Shown here piece after piece: positions 1 to 8,361 of a stretch of 64,000 nucleotides of DNA. Position 1 is the stretch's first letter. Each line of letters opens with the position of its first letter. Origin of the DNA: Myxacorys chilensis ATA2-1-KO14 (GTDB lineage: Bacteria; Cyanobacteriota; Cyanobacteriia; Leptolyngbyales; Leptolyngbyaceae); the NCBI GenBank assembly GCA_019359275.1, contig JAHHHP010000019.1:18481-82480 (forward strand). The letters run 5' to 3'. Made by a program: the position numbers and the translations under genes. A model generated the notes under the pieces. That model was not told the DNA's origin. It did not search any database and was given only the letters and a program-made list of their open reading frames with translations.

Positions 1-51
1 CGCTGACATGGTAATCCTCATTGAAAAATGCTCGGACAAGAGCTTACCATG

Positions 52-690
52 CTAATTCGCCGATTCACTGGCTTGAATAAGCTGATCGACAGTGAGGTTT
101 AGTGCTGGAAAGGTGGGGGAGAGGATGCGATCGCTGCCTTTAAACAAAGCCACAGAATACTCATCGTCAGACAGGACATAGACTGAGACGGTTGGTTCTT
201 TGGGTGAGCCAATCAGTCGTTTTGCGCCTAAGCCGCGATAATCGACGATCCAATATTCAGGAATTCTTAACAACTCATACTCAGCCAGCTTTTTAGAATA
301 ATCAACCCGCCAGTTTGTGCTGACCACTTCGATTACCAGTTTGGCAGACACTCCAATCGAAATTGTTGACGCTTTTTTCCAATATGGATCAGTCCCTACC
401 GTTTCGCGGTTCAGAACAATGATGTCAGGCAAATAGGCTTCAAACTCTTCTGAAGGCTTGACTAGACAGCTTCGAGGAATAAAGTAGGGCAGCCCTAACC
501 GATAAATTTCGAGCGTTAGTTGATCTGAAATAAATCCTCCAACTTGCTCGTGAGGACCAGTCGGGCGCATCTCTACAATTGCTCCGTAATGAAGTTCATA
601 TCGTCCTCCGTCTTCCGGGCATTGCGTCAGAAACTCGTCAAATGTCAGCTTTTGCTGCTGATCTTGTGACTGAGGTAGAGCTTGCATCAT
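52..690 (-). CDS. Uma2 family (DUF820) restriction-endonuclease-fold protein
   Basis: 212 aa, full length for the Uma2 family, which is greatly expanded in cyanobacteria and has a PD-(D/E)xK nuclease fold; the biological role of the family is not settled. Visible signature: YLPDIIVLN (acidic residue of the fold) near residue 88, then LVIEVVS followed by the YSKKLAEY helix near residues 118-138 (Glu and Lys of the E-x-K core), and IPEYWIVD near 145. The start uses the first of two adjacent ATG codons and overlaps the stop of the upstream DUF2256 gene by 4 nt (ATGA), so the two are probably translationally coupled. No signal peptide or membrane segment. Assignment to the family is firm; an actual nuclease activity is inference. 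Confidence 0.88.
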   Translation of the reverse strand: MMQALPQSQDQQQKLTFDEFLTQCPEDGGRYELHYGAIVEMRPTGPHEQVGGFISDQLTLEIYRLGLPYFIPRSCLVKPSEEFEAYLPDIIVLNRETVGTDPYWKKASTISIGVSAKLVIEVVSTNWRVDYSKKLAEYELLRIPEYWIVDYRGLGAKRLIGSPKEPTVSVYVLSDDEYSVALFKGSDRILSPTFPALNLTVDQLIQASESAN

Positions 691-854
691 GGCGTTTCCT
701 CTTTGTTGGCTTGCGACTTATGACGCCGACACCGATCGGAACAATATTTCACGTCGTCCCAACAGTCCGCCCATTTTTTGCGCCAGGTAAAGGGTAGTCC
801 GCAAACGGGACAGATTTTGGTGGGTAAATCAGATTTTGCGCGATGGCGAGGCAT
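687..854 (-). CDS. DUF2256 small zinc-ribbon-like protein
   Basis: 55 aa protein beginning [11 protein letters not shown]. It has two CxxC-type knuckles, [10 protein letters not shown] (residues ~13-22) and [10 protein letters not shown] (~36-45), separated by a W-rich segment ([13 protein letters not shown]), which is the layout of the DUF2256 family; zinc binding is likely from the four cysteines. Function is unknown; in other genomes DUF2256 is often found with photolyase/cryptochrome-type genes, a link not seen here. Its TGA overlaps the ATG of the downstream Uma2 gene, so both are probably on one mRNA. The ORF is short but the motif spacing and overlap make it credible. Confidence 0.8.
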   Translation of the reverse strand: MPRHRAKSDLPTKICPVCGLPFTWRKKWADCWDDVKYCSDRCRRHKSQANKEETP

Positions 855-861
855 AGGGGAA

Positions 862-889
862 GGGATGAGGGATGAGGGATGAGGGATGA
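862..889. repeat. Heptanucleotide tandem array (4 x GGGATGA)
   Basis: Four perfect head-to-tail copies of the 7-mer GGGATGA immediately upstream of the DUF2256 start codon. Related arrays occur at 1252-1276 (inverted), 2017-2051 and 56971-56984 (inverted). Short tandemly repeated heptamers are a known feature of filamentous cyanobacterial genomes. Confidence 0.9.
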
Positions 890-968
890 AACAAGAGAAA
901 TAACTATGGCAGAACTGACGGATTGAGTAGTATTACAACCCTGGCTTTAAGTGACACGAAGCCGATTT

Positions 969-1115
969 GTCACGACACTAAACCTTGACGTAACCACAGG
1001 CGTTGTGTTTGTAACCCCAGGCATCCGGTTCGTAACCACACTAAACCTCGACGTAACCACAGGCATTGTATTTGTAACCACAGGCATTGTATTTGTAACC
1101 ACACTAAACCTTGAA
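969..1115. repeat. Tandem 21-bp repeat with 63-bp higher-order period
   Basis: Seven contiguous 21-nt units, nearly all starting GTAACCAC. They fall into types: A (GTAACCACACTAAACCT...) at 969, 1032 and 1095; B (GTAACCACAGGCATTG...) at 990, 1053 and 1074; and a diverged unit C at 1011. The order is A-B-C-A-B-B-A, so A recurs every 63 bp. Because 21 is a multiple of 3, long open frames appear on both strands (about 951-1172 plus and 970-1182 minus) made of 7-residue repeats such as FVTTLNL/DVTTGIV; I do not call either as a gene. The array fills most of the spacer 855-1274, which otherwise holds only the heptad arrays. Confidence 0.9.
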
Positions 1116-1251
1116 GTAGCAACTGATGGATTTGACGCAAGATCGGCAACAATTTGCCTGAGTCTTGTGTGAAGTGCTGCAAAGGCTCAAACTCTAAAAT
1201 AAATTAGCAAAGACTCAATAGGTATATCCTTCATTCTAAAGCCCCCCTCCT

Positions 1252-1276
1252 TCATCCCTCATCCCTCATCCCTCAT
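1252..1276. repeat. Heptanucleotide tandem array (inverted, 3.6 copies)
   Basis: TCATCCC repeated three times plus TCAT, i.e. the reverse complement of the arrays at 862 and 2017. The last partial unit supplies the AT of the ATG start codon of the RNA methyltransferase gene at 1275. Confidence 0.9.
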
Positions 1277-2051
1277 GCCCGATCCTGCCTTGTCTAGAGT
1301 TCGCATTGTTTTAGTAGAGCCTGCCGGAGCGCTCAATGTCGGCTCGATCGCTCGCGTGATGAAAAACATGGGATTGCATCATCTCGTGCTGGTGAATCCT
1401 CAGTGCGATCGCACCTCTGAAGAAGCACGACGGATGGCAGTTCATGCGGCGGATGTATTGGAAGCGGCAACGATCGCAACAAGTTTGCCAGAAGCGCTGA
1501 AAGGGTGTCATCGCGCGATCGCAACGACTGCCCGCACTCGTGCCATAGCCACCACCCTTGAGTCTCCTAAAACCGCTCTTCCTTGGCTGATCGACACTAC
1601 GACCGAACACTCTGCCCTCATCTTTGGCTCAGAAGAACATGGTCTCAGCAACGAAGACCTAAACTATGCTCAGCGATTTATCTGCATTCCGTCTAGTCCT
1701 GAGTACTCGTCTCTCAATTTGGCGCAAGCGGTAGCGGTATGCTGCTACGAGCTTTATGGACTAACGCAAGAAAAACCAATACAGCCCGTCGTTTCGCCCC
1801 CTCCAACGGATGAAACCGTTGCCGCGATCGATAGCTTAGAAAACTACTACCAGCACTTAGAAACCGTCTTACTCAACATCGGATATCTCTATCCACATAC
1901 TGCACCTAGTCGAATGGAAAAATTCCGTCGATTGTTTAATCGGGCGTCTCTGTCAGAACCAGAAGTAGCCATGCTGCGGGGAATTTTGCGGCAGGTGGAA
2001 TGGGCGATCGAAGAAAGGGATGAGGGAGGAGAGATGAAGGATGAGGGATGA
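1275..2051 (+). CDS. TrmJ/TrmH-type (SPOUT) RNA 2'-O-methyltransferase
   Basis: 258 aa SPOUT-class methyltransferase, most like TrmJ (2'-O-methylation of position 32 in tRNA with S-adenosylmethionine). Visible: N-terminal VRIVLVEPAGALNVGSIAR (~9-27), typical of TrmJ; the SAM-binding trefoil-knot motifs LIFGSEEHGLSN (~116-127) and CIPSSPEYSSLNLAQAVAV (~138-156). The C-terminal helical extension ends in ERDEGGEMKDEG, which is encoded by a GGGATGA heptad array; the stop codon lies inside the last heptad. The start ATG likewise sits at the edge of an inverted heptad array. Family certain; exact tRNA target inferred. Confidence 0.88.
   Translation: MPDPALSRVRIVLVEPAGALNVGSIARVMKNMGLHHLVLVNPQCDRTSEEARRMAVHAADVLEAATIATSLPEALKGCHRAIATTARTRAIATTLESPKTALPWLIDTTTEHSALIFGSEEHGLSNEDLNYAQRFICIPSSPEYSSLNLAQAVAVCCYELYGLTQEKPIQPVVSPPPTDETVAAIDSLENYYQHLETVLLNIGYLYPHTAPSRMEKFRRLFNRASLSEPEVAMLRGILRQVEWAIEERDEGGEMKDEG
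2017..2051. repeat. Heptanucleotide array inside the 3' end of the RNA methyltransferase gene
   Basis: Five 7-nt units (GGGATGA, GGGAGGA, GAGATGA, AGGATGA, GGGATGA) make up the last twelve codons including the stop. Same orientation as the 862-889 array and opposite to the one at the gene's start, so the gene is bracketed by an inverted pair of arrays. Confidence 0.85.
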
Positions 2052-2055
2052 AGGA

Positions 2056-2544
2056 CTAGATTGGAGTCCTTGGAATTTGCCAGTGGTAGATCGTGGATTC
2101 CTCTTCGATATGATCGAGTTTGATCACCTGTTCGGGTTGCCAATCGCCCATATCGAAATCAAGCGACAGAATTTGCGTGCCGGGTTGCAGTTGGTTGAAT
2201 AGGATTGGACGCAGTTTGAGATTTAGATGAGGTAACAAGTAGAGAATGACAATCGTCGCGTCCGAAACATTGCTCTCGAACAAATCGGCTTGCCGGAAAG
2301 AGACCTGATGACTCACGCCTGCTGTTTCCGCGTGCGATCGCGCCTCTGCAATTCTCACTGGATCGATATCAATTCCAACCCCGCGAGCGCCATAGGCTTG
2401 AGCAGCACGAATCAAAATCCGCCCGTCTCCGCTCCCCAAGTCGTAAATCACATCCGTCGGAGTGACGTGCGCCAAATTTAGCAAGGCGTCGATCGCTTCA
2501 TCGGGAGTCGGAATGAAGCCAATGTCAGGTTTGCGGAGCAGCAT
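2056..2544 (-). CDS. Class I SAM-dependent methyltransferase (small)
   Basis: 162 aa. A compact Rossmann-type methyltransferase: motif I VIYDLGSGDGRILI (~33-46) for S-adenosylmethionine, acidic loop GVGIDIDPVRIAEA (~55-68) for the ribose, and FRQADLF (~83-89). This type is typically annotated as methyltransferase domain/DOT1-like; the substrate cannot be told from sequence. The N-terminus RKPDIGFIPTPDEAIDALL resembles similar small bacterial methyltransferases. The start ATG directly follows three 16-bp tandem repeats. Convergent with the RNA methyltransferase gene, only 4 nt apart. Confidence 0.82.
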   Translation of the reverse strand: MLLRKPDIGFIPTPDEAIDALLNLAHVTPTDVIYDLGSGDGRILIRAAQAYGARGVGIDIDPVRIAEARSHAETAGVSHQVSFRQADLFESNVSDATIVILYLLPHLNLKLRPILFNQLQPGTQILSLDFDMGDWQPEQVIKLDHIEEESTIYHWQIPRTPI

Positions 2545-2545
2545 G

Positions 2546-2593
2546 GTTACACTTAGAACTAATTACACCTAGAACTGATTACACTTAAGAACA
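2546..2593. repeat. Three tandem 16-bp repeats abutting a start codon
   Basis: Three imperfect direct copies of RTTACACYTAGAACTR directly upstream of the methyltransferase ATG (2542-2544, minus strand). The array occupies nearly the whole spacer to HPPD (2605), so it must carry the leader of the methyltransferase mRNA. Confidence 0.85.
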
Positions 2594-2604
2594 AGATTTT
2601 GATC

Positions 2605-3729
2605 TTAGCGGTTGAGGCTGCCTCGCTTCAGTTGTTCTCGTTCGATCGCTTCAAACAAGGCTCGGAAATTTCCTTCTCCAAATCCTTGCGCGTGCTGAAT
2701 CTTCTGGTCAATGCAATACTGCCGTCGTTCGATTAGCTCAAAGAAAAAAGTTGGCTGCTCAAAAATTGGCTGCGTGAACGTTTGTAGCAAAATCGCTTCA
2801 GGAGTATCCGCTTGCCAATCAACGAGAATTTGTTGAGCCGCGATCGCGCTCAACTCCTGTTGGGTTAGCAAACATCCGTCCCGGTGACAAAGCTGATCGT
2901 AGTAGCACGATGGAACCTGTAGAAATGAAAGATTGGCTTGACCACGGGTTGCGGTGTTTTGAGAGTGTCGCAAGGTGCTCACGGCACTCACCAAATTTTC
3001 GGTCTGCAATGCAATATGCTGCACTCCCGCTCCCCGATTTAAGTCTAAAAATTCTTGAATTTGAGAGCTTTCCGAACTTGGTTCATTAATTGGAAATCGA
3101 ATTCCAGTGTTCGGATGCTGCATCACGCGGCTACACAACCCAGAATAATTTGTCTCAATCTCAAACTTCTGTTGAGCTTCAAATCCTAAAACATGCTGAT
3201 ACCAAGTAACAGCAGAATCTAAATCGCCAATCGGAACATTAAGAACAATGTGATCAATTTCTTTAAAGTACTCAGCGTTAACTGGATAACCATCTAAATG
3301 CGATATCGATAACTCTGCTTGAGGCAATACAGATGTCAATCCAGTCCGCTCAATCAACGTGTGCTGCAAGGTTCCCCACGCGCCAATTTTTGCCCACTTA
3401 ACGCAACCATTTTGCTGCTGATCTTGACGGATTGGTTGTAGAGCGATCGCACCTTCTGCAACCGCGCACCGCATCGATTCCTCTAGATTGCCAACGCTAA
3501 ATGCTACATCCACAACACCCGGAGGATGAAGCTGTAGAAAGGGGTGAACCGGACTATCCGTTGTCCTCGCGGACGACAACACGAAATGGATCGAACCGCT
3601 CCTCACCACCTCGTGTTGAGTGTGAGCATCAAAGGCTGAGCTTACTGCCCAAAATCCCATGTTTCGAGTAAACCAATCTCGCAACGATTGAGCATCGTCT
3701 ACATAAAATTGAACGTAGTCAATCTGCAT
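2605..3729 (-). CDS. hppD: 4-hydroxyphenylpyruvate dioxygenase
   Basis: 374 aa from the ATG at 3729 (MQIDYVQFYVDDAQSLRDWF, the usual N-terminus); the frame extends 22 codons upstream but that part does not look like the family. Converts 4-hydroxyphenylpyruvate to homogentisate, precursor of tocopherol in cyanobacteria; Fe(II) enzyme of the vicinal-oxygen-chelate fold. Iron ligands are visible: His in DHIVLNVP, His in VQHIALQTEN and Glu in FFFELIERR, with the C-terminal gating helix GFGEGNFRALFEAIEREQ. Two VOC modules fit the usual 340-400 aa length. It pairs functionally with the tocopherol cyclase at 39752. Followed by the 16-bp repeats and the methyltransferase on the same strand. Confidence 0.93.
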   Translation of the reverse strand: MQIDYVQFYVDDAQSLRDWFTRNMGFWAVSSAFDAHTQHEVVRSGSIHFVLSSARTTDSPVHPFLQLHPPGVVDVAFSVGNLEESMRCAVAEGAIALQPIRQDQQQNGCVKWAKIGAWGTLQHTLIERTGLTSVLPQAELSISHLDGYPVNAEYFKEIDHIVLNVPIGDLDSAVTWYQHVLGFEAQQKFEIETNYSGLCSRVMQHPNTGIRFPINEPSSESSQIQEFLDLNRGAGVQHIALQTENLVSAVSTLRHSQNTATRGQANLSFLQVPSCYYDQLCHRDGCLLTQQELSAIAAQQILVDWQADTPEAILLQTFTQPIFEQPTFFFELIERRQYCIDQKIQHAQGFGEGNFRALFEAIEREQLKRGSLNR

Positions 3730-4246
3730 AAAATCCGGTACACGACAAACACTCTGCTTGTAGATTTTGCCGCGATCGCACACATTCCAGGTCAACCGAA
3801 AGAAAGAATTCGTAATTTGATAGCCTTCTCGCTGAAGGTCGTTAATTTCGCTAAACCTTCATGTTTAGGGCGACGCTGTTCAATCCGTCAGTAATCTCCG
3901 CTAAATTTGCTACGACAGATGTGACGGTTATTAAGCTGCCCACTGATAAATTTCACTCGTAGCTTAACGTGCCGTCCAAATCAAGCTCTTTTCCTCCAGT
4001 ATTAAAATTTTTGCTCAGAACTCGACGCGAAGGCTGAATCTATGCACGATAACGCAAAGCGCCATTCCTCAGAAGCGCATCCTCTTGATTGAGCATCAAG
4101 TTTGTATTCCTTTACACCCTATTAGACATACTGACACTGCCTCACAATTAAGCACATCTGATTATTGCCCTGTTACCCTTGACTGGTATAGTGAGGACTG
4201 CTTTAAAGTGCTCTTGTCGTGATGTGCAGCCGTAGGGGAAATTATC
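3730..4246. other. Divergent intergenic region, no gene seen
   Basis: 517 bp between hppD (minus) and the RodZ-like gene (plus). It must hold both promoters. I see no RNA gene, no strong hairpin and no credible ORF; the short open frames here have no recognisable family features. Confidence 0.6.
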
Positions 4247-5263
4247 GTGGAGTTTCTAGGGTCGTCGGCGCAAGCAGAACAACTGAAGGTCATCGGTAGC
4301 CGATTAAGCGAAGAGCGACAAAATCGCTCGGTTTCGCTACAACAGGTCGCTGCCAAAACTTACATTCCGTTGCGCTTGCTAAATGCGATCGAAGCAGGTC
4401 GCTTGGACTTGCTGCCGGAACCTGTCTTCATTCAAGGATTCATTCGGCGCTATGCCGATATGCTGGGATTAGATGGAATGTCAATCTCTAAAGAGTTTCC
4501 AGTGAACCCTTCTCCGGTGCCCATCACTCCTGAGACGATCAAGACCACCCTGCCACCTGTGCCTATAGAGACTGACACTGCAAAGGTTGACCCTATAAAG
4601 GCTGACACTACAGAGGCTAACAACACTGTTGACAACACGGCAAGAATTAACACGACAGGGGCTGACCCGGCAAGGGTTAATGTGACCCCGCCGCCTGCTG
4701 ACCCCCTCCCTGTGCCTGCTCTCAAGGTTGAGCGCCCTGTCTCGTCAGAATCCTCGTTTGATTCTGATAACAAGTCTGAAGGAGCCTCTAAGCTACCTTG
4801 GATTGTAGGAGGCGTCCTTGGACTCGGTGCGATCGCGCTTCTAGCATCCCTGCTTAATCGCCCCGCTCCGCCCAAACCTGCTCAAAACCCTGCTGTTCCT
4901 GCCACGTCTGCCTCTAAAGCACCCGCCACATCTCCCGCATCAGCTCCAGCTACGACTGAAGCAAGCTCTGCTCCGTCTCCTGTAGCAAGCCCAACCATTT
5001 CTCCAGAGGCGACTGGCCCGGTCGCAGTCGAACTAAGCTTTACCGATGATAGCTGGGTCGAAATTCAAGCCGATGGAGAAGTCGTGTTTGAGGGAACGCT
5101 ACTCAAAGGCACAAAAAGATTATGGTCAGGGAAAGATCAGGTCGTGGTTAGCGCTGGCAATGCAGGTGCGGTATCAGCGTCATATAACAAGAGTGCTGCC
5201 AAAACGTTGGGCGCACTTGGAGATGTGACGACGACCACATTTCCGCCAATCGCAGGGCAGTAA
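4247..5263 (+). CDS. RodZ-like helix-turn-helix membrane protein (DUF4115)
   Basis: 338 aa, GTG start at 4247. Order: N-terminal Xre-like HTH of the RodZ type (IGSRLSEERQNRSVSLQQVA through FIQGFIRRYADMLGL, residues ~14-80); a long low-complexity linker rich in T, D, A, N and P (~90-170); one transmembrane helix LPWIVGGVLGLGAIALLASL (~181-200); a second Pro/Ala/Ser-rich linker; and a C-terminal DUF4115 beta domain (VELSFTDDSWVEIQADGEVV, ~250-335). RodZ links MreB to the cell-wall elongation machinery; the cyanobacterial homologue is presumed similar. The linker is made of degenerate codon repeats (A-D/N-x-T pattern). HTH cytoplasmic, C-terminus periplasmic by analogy. Confidence 0.85.
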   Translation: MEFLGSSAQAEQLKVIGSRLSEERQNRSVSLQQVAAKTYIPLRLLNAIEAGRLDLLPEPVFIQGFIRRYADMLGLDGMSISKEFPVNPSPVPITPETIKTTLPPVPIETDTAKVDPIKADTTEANNTVDNTARINTTGADPARVNVTPPPADPLPVPALKVERPVSSESSFDSDNKSEGASKLPWIVGGVLGLGAIALLASLLNRPAPPKPAQNPAVPATSASKAPATSPASAPATTEASSAPSPVASPTISPEATGPVAVELSFTDDSWVEIQADGEVVFEGTLLKGTKRLWSGKDQVVVSAGNAGAVSASYNKSAAKTLGALGDVTTTTFPPIAGQ

Positions 5264-5368
5264 TTAGCAGTCCTGGTCGTTGATCAAAAACTCCTCCGGG
5301 TTTGCAGAGCGTTGCAGAAGGCGTCCTCCCCTTCATAATGGAAAGAGAGATCTTTACATTGCTTCATC

Positions 5369-6880
5369 ATGCCGAGAGACCTGCGGGGATTTATTAAACA
5401 GCTTGAAGAACGGGGACAACTGCGCCGGATTCGTACCTTAGTTGATCCCAATTTAGAGATCGCTGAGATTGCCAATCGGCTTCTGCGGCAGGGTGGTCCT
5501 GGCTTGCTGTTTGAAAATGTCAAAGGGTCGCCCTATCCGGTGGCAGTCAATTTGATGGGGACAGTGCAGCGCGTCTGCCTAGCAATGAATATGGAGGCTC
5601 CAGAAGAGCTTGAGGGGTTAGGAAAAAAACTGGCGCTGTTGTATCAGCCTCGTCCACCGAAAAAAATTTCTCAAGCGATCGATTTGGGTAAAGTCTTGTT
5701 CGACGTGCTGAAAGCAAAGCCCAGTAACGAATTTTTTCCGCCCTGTCATCAAGTCGTGCTAAAAGACGATGAGATTGATTTAACCCAATTACCGTTTCTG
5801 CGCGTTTATCCTGGCGATGCCGACAAGGTCGTGACGTTGGGACTCATGATTACTAAAGATCCCGAAACGAAGATTCCCAACGTCGGCGTCTACCGCTTGC
5901 AGTTGCAGTCTAGAAACACAATGACGGTGCAGTGGTTGTCGGTGCGGGGGGCAACGCGACATTTACGAAAAGCGGCGGAGCGGGGAGAAAAATTGGAGGT
6001 CGCGATCGCGCTTGGTGTTGACCCTCTCATCATCATGGCAGCCGCTACCCCGCTCCCGATTGATCTGTCAGAATGGCTGTTTGCCGGAATCTACGGCGGT
6101 TCAGGTGTGCATCTCACCAAGTGCAAAACCTTAGATTTAGAAGTGCCTGCCGATTCAGAAATGGTGTTTGAAGGCACGATTACGCCGGGAGAAACGGGGG
6201 TGGATGGTCCCGCAGGCGATCACATGGGCTATTACGGTGGCGTGAACGAGAACGCGCCCCTGATTCGGTTTCACTGCCTCACCCATCGCAAAAATCCAAT
6301 TTATCTCACCACGTTTAGTGGTCGTCCGCCGAAAGAAGATGCGATGATGGCGATCGCGCTCAACCGCATTTACACCCCCATTCTCAGACAACAAGTTCCA
6401 GAGATTATCGATTTTTTCTTGCCGATGGAAGCGCTCAGCTATAAGGCAGCGGTGATTGCGATCGACAAAGCCTATCCCGGACAAGCCCGCCGCGCCGCCC
6501 TCGCCTTTTGGAGTGCATTGCCGCAGTTTACCTACACGAAGTTCGTGATTGTGGTTGATAAAGATATTAGTATCCGCGATCCGCGAGCGGTTGTGTGGGC
6601 AATTACTTCAAAAGTCGATCCGGCACGAGATGTGTTCATTCTGCCCGATAATCCGTTTGATTCTTTGGACTTTGCCACTGAAAAACAGGGGTTAGGCAGT
6701 CGCATGGGCATTGATGCGACGACAAAAGTCTATCCCGAAACCGATCGCGTCTGGGGTGAACCGTTAGTGTCTGATCCAGACACAGCCGCCTTAGTCGAGC
6801 GGCGATGGGCAGAATACGGACTCGCGGATCTCCAACTCGGTGAGGTCGATCCAAATCTGTTTGGTTATGACGTGAAATAA
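5369..6880 (+). CDS. ubiD: UbiD family prenylated-FMN decarboxylase
   Basis: 503 aa, normal UbiD length. These enzymes use prenyl-FMN to decarboxylate; in cyanobacteria the expected substrate is 4-hydroxy-3-solanesylbenzoate in plastoquinone synthesis. Starts MPRDLRGFIKQLEERGQLRR, typical for the family. Visible family segments: PNVGVYRLQLQSRNTMTVQW (~170-190), SEWLFAGIYGG, the EGTITPGETGVDGPAGDHMG stretch (~270-290, metal/cofactor region) and FSGRPPKEDAMMAIAL (~314-330). Preceded by a 105-bp spacer after the RodZ-like gene; convergent with hom, 24 nt apart. Family certain; substrate by analogy. Confidence 0.92.
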   Translation: MPRDLRGFIKQLEERGQLRRIRTLVDPNLEIAEIANRLLRQGGPGLLFENVKGSPYPVAVNLMGTVQRVCLAMNMEAPEELEGLGKKLALLYQPRPPKKISQAIDLGKVLFDVLKAKPSNEFFPPCHQVVLKDDEIDLTQLPFLRVYPGDADKVVTLGLMITKDPETKIPNVGVYRLQLQSRNTMTVQWLSVRGATRHLRKAAERGEKLEVAIALGVDPLIIMAAATPLPIDLSEWLFAGIYGGSGVHLTKCKTLDLEVPADSEMVFEGTITPGETGVDGPAGDHMGYYGGVNENAPLIRFHCLTHRKNPIYLTTFSGRPPKEDAMMAIALNRIYTPILRQQVPEIIDFFLPMEALSYKAAVIAIDKAYPGQARRAALAFWSALPQFTYTKFVIVVDKDISIRDPRAVVWAITSKVDPARDVFILPDNPFDSLDFATEKQGLGSRMGIDATTKVYPETDRVWGEPLVSDPDTAALVERRWAEYGLADLQLGEVDPNLFGYDVK

Positions 6881-6904
6881 AGCACTCCTGTAGAATCAGC
6901 TCTG

Positions 6905-8218
6905 CTACAGAACTCGCAAGACACTAGCAACGGTCGCGATCGCAGGCATGGCGCGAATTTCCTCTAACGCTTTGCGGAAGTTGCCTTCTTGCACATCATG
7001 GGTAACGACGACAATTTCTGCAAAGTCATCTCTCATGCCCGCTTGCACAACCGATTCAAGACTCACTTCATGATCTCCAAAGCAGGTGCCCAGCTTGCCG
7101 ATTACGCCAGGATAATCTTTAGTGAGAAAGCGAGCATAGAAGCGAGTCACCAAATCCTCCATTGGCGCGATCTCGCAATAGTACTGATGCGAACAGGCAA
7201 GCAGCGGATCGAGTAACGGCTTGCCATCTGCCTTTATGTCTCCATGTCCAACTTTTAGCAAGGCGGCAATATTCAAAACGTCAGATACCACGGCGCTTGC
7301 TGTCGGACCTGCCCCCGCCCCGCGTCCATAAAACATCACCTGTCCGATCGGGTCACCCTCAATCAAAATCGCGTTGTAGACATCATTTACGCTCGCAAGC
7401 GGATGAGCCTTGGGTACTAACGTCGGATGGACTCGCACTTCTAGCTCGTCAGTTGTTTCAGAAGCTCGTTTTGCGATCGCAAGTAGCTTAATCACAAACC
7501 CCAGTTTCTCGGCATACGCAATGTCCACAGCGCTAACATGTCGAATGCCTTCACAATGCACTTCGGGCAGCTTGATTCGTCCCCCAAACGCAAGAGACGC
7601 CAAAATCGCAATTTTGTCAGCAGCATCCAATCCATCAATATCGGCAGTGGGGTCTGCTTCGGCATAGCCAAGATTCTGTGCGTCTGCCAAAATGTCAGCA
7701 AAATCGCCGCCTTCAAGCTGCATTCGGGTCAGAATATAATTTGTTGTGCCGTTGACGATGCCAATGACGGTATTCAGCCGATTGGCGCACAACGACTGCT
7801 TTAACGGCTCAATGACAGGAATGCCGCCGCCGACTGCTGCTTCTAGCAGAACATAGACACCTGCTTCGGCAGCCGCCGTAAAAATTTCATCACCAAACCG
7901 GGCGATCGCGGCTTTATTAGCCGTAACAACATGCTTGCCATGCTGGATCGCTCTGAGAATCAGCGATCGCGCAGGCTCTAACCCGCCAATCACTTCTACA
8001 ACAATGTCGATTTCGGGATCGGTGACGATTGATTCTAAATCAGTAGTCAGAATGTCGGTAGGAAGCGTAACGTTGCGGAGTTTATCTAGCGATCGTACGC
8101 CGACTTTGTGAATCACCAAATCTTGCAGCAACGAATGACGCTGAGCCGGATTTTGCAAAATCTCGACCGTTCCCGCGCCCACTGTTCCCAATCCCAATAA
8201 ACCGACCTTAAACGTCAC
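6905..8218 (-). CDS. hom: Homoserine dehydrogenase
   Basis: 437 aa. Reduces aspartate semialdehyde to homoserine, the branch point to threonine and methionine. N-terminal Rossmann GLLGLGTVGAGTVEIL (~6-21), VTANKAAIARFG (~98-109, conserved Lys), GIVNGTTNYILTRM (~153-166) and DPTADIDGLDAADKIAILA (~190-208, catalytic region), then a C-terminal ACT domain (PGVIGKLGTCFGDHEVSLES, ~360-380) that usually mediates threonine feedback. Length and architecture match monofunctional bacterial enzymes. Single gene, followed by the convergent ubiD. Confidence 0.96.
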   Translation of the reverse strand: MTFKVGLLGLGTVGAGTVEILQNPAQRHSLLQDLVIHKVGVRSLDKLRNVTLPTDILTTDLESIVTDPEIDIVVEVIGGLEPARSLILRAIQHGKHVVTANKAAIARFGDEIFTAAAEAGVYVLLEAAVGGGIPVIEPLKQSLCANRLNTVIGIVNGTTNYILTRMQLEGGDFADILADAQNLGYAEADPTADIDGLDAADKIAILASLAFGGRIKLPEVHCEGIRHVSAVDIAYAEKLGFVIKLLAIAKRASETTDELEVRVHPTLVPKAHPLASVNDVYNAILIEGDPIGQVMFYGRGAGAGPTASAVVSDVLNIAALLKVGHGDIKADGKPLLDPLLACSHQYYCEIAPMEDLVTRFYARFLTKDYPGVIGKLGTCFGDHEVSLESVVQAGMRDDFAEIVVVTHDVQEGNFRKALEEIRAMPAIATVASVLRVL

Positions 8219-8304
8219 GGCTTTTCCTCATCATGACTGCTCTTCAATTCTATTGGACTTTCGCCCCTCAACTCTGAGTGATCCTCTAGAACGAAGTACG
8301 CCAA

Positions 8305-8334
8305 TAAAAAAGCGATCTGCCTTTGCAAACCGCT
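8305..8334 (-). terminator. Rho-independent terminator (minus strand)
   Basis: Ten-bp stem AGCGATCTGC / GCAAACCGCT (8311-8320 with 8325-8334, two G-U pairs) with a 4-nt loop, followed on the minus strand by six T (8310 to 8305). Placed 27 nt after the stop of the minus-strand gene at 8362-8664. Confidence 0.8.
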
Positions 8335-8361
8335 CAAACTCAAACTCATAGGATTAGTCAG

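Noticed and set aside
951..1182. Open frames on both strands over the 21-bp repeats
   Set aside because: The frames follow from a repeat unit divisible by three; no start signal or known domain.
862..1276. Repeats as a possible CRISPR array
   Set aside because: Units are contiguous 7- or 21-mers without spacers, and no cas genes are near.
3688..3894. 68-aa plus-strand frame near the hppD start
   Set aside because: Partly antisense to hppD, composition unlike a protein, no start signal.
6888..6910. CTGTAG...CTACAG hairpin between ubiD and hom
   Set aside because: Only a 6-bp stem, overlaps the hom stop, no T run; too weak to call a terminator.
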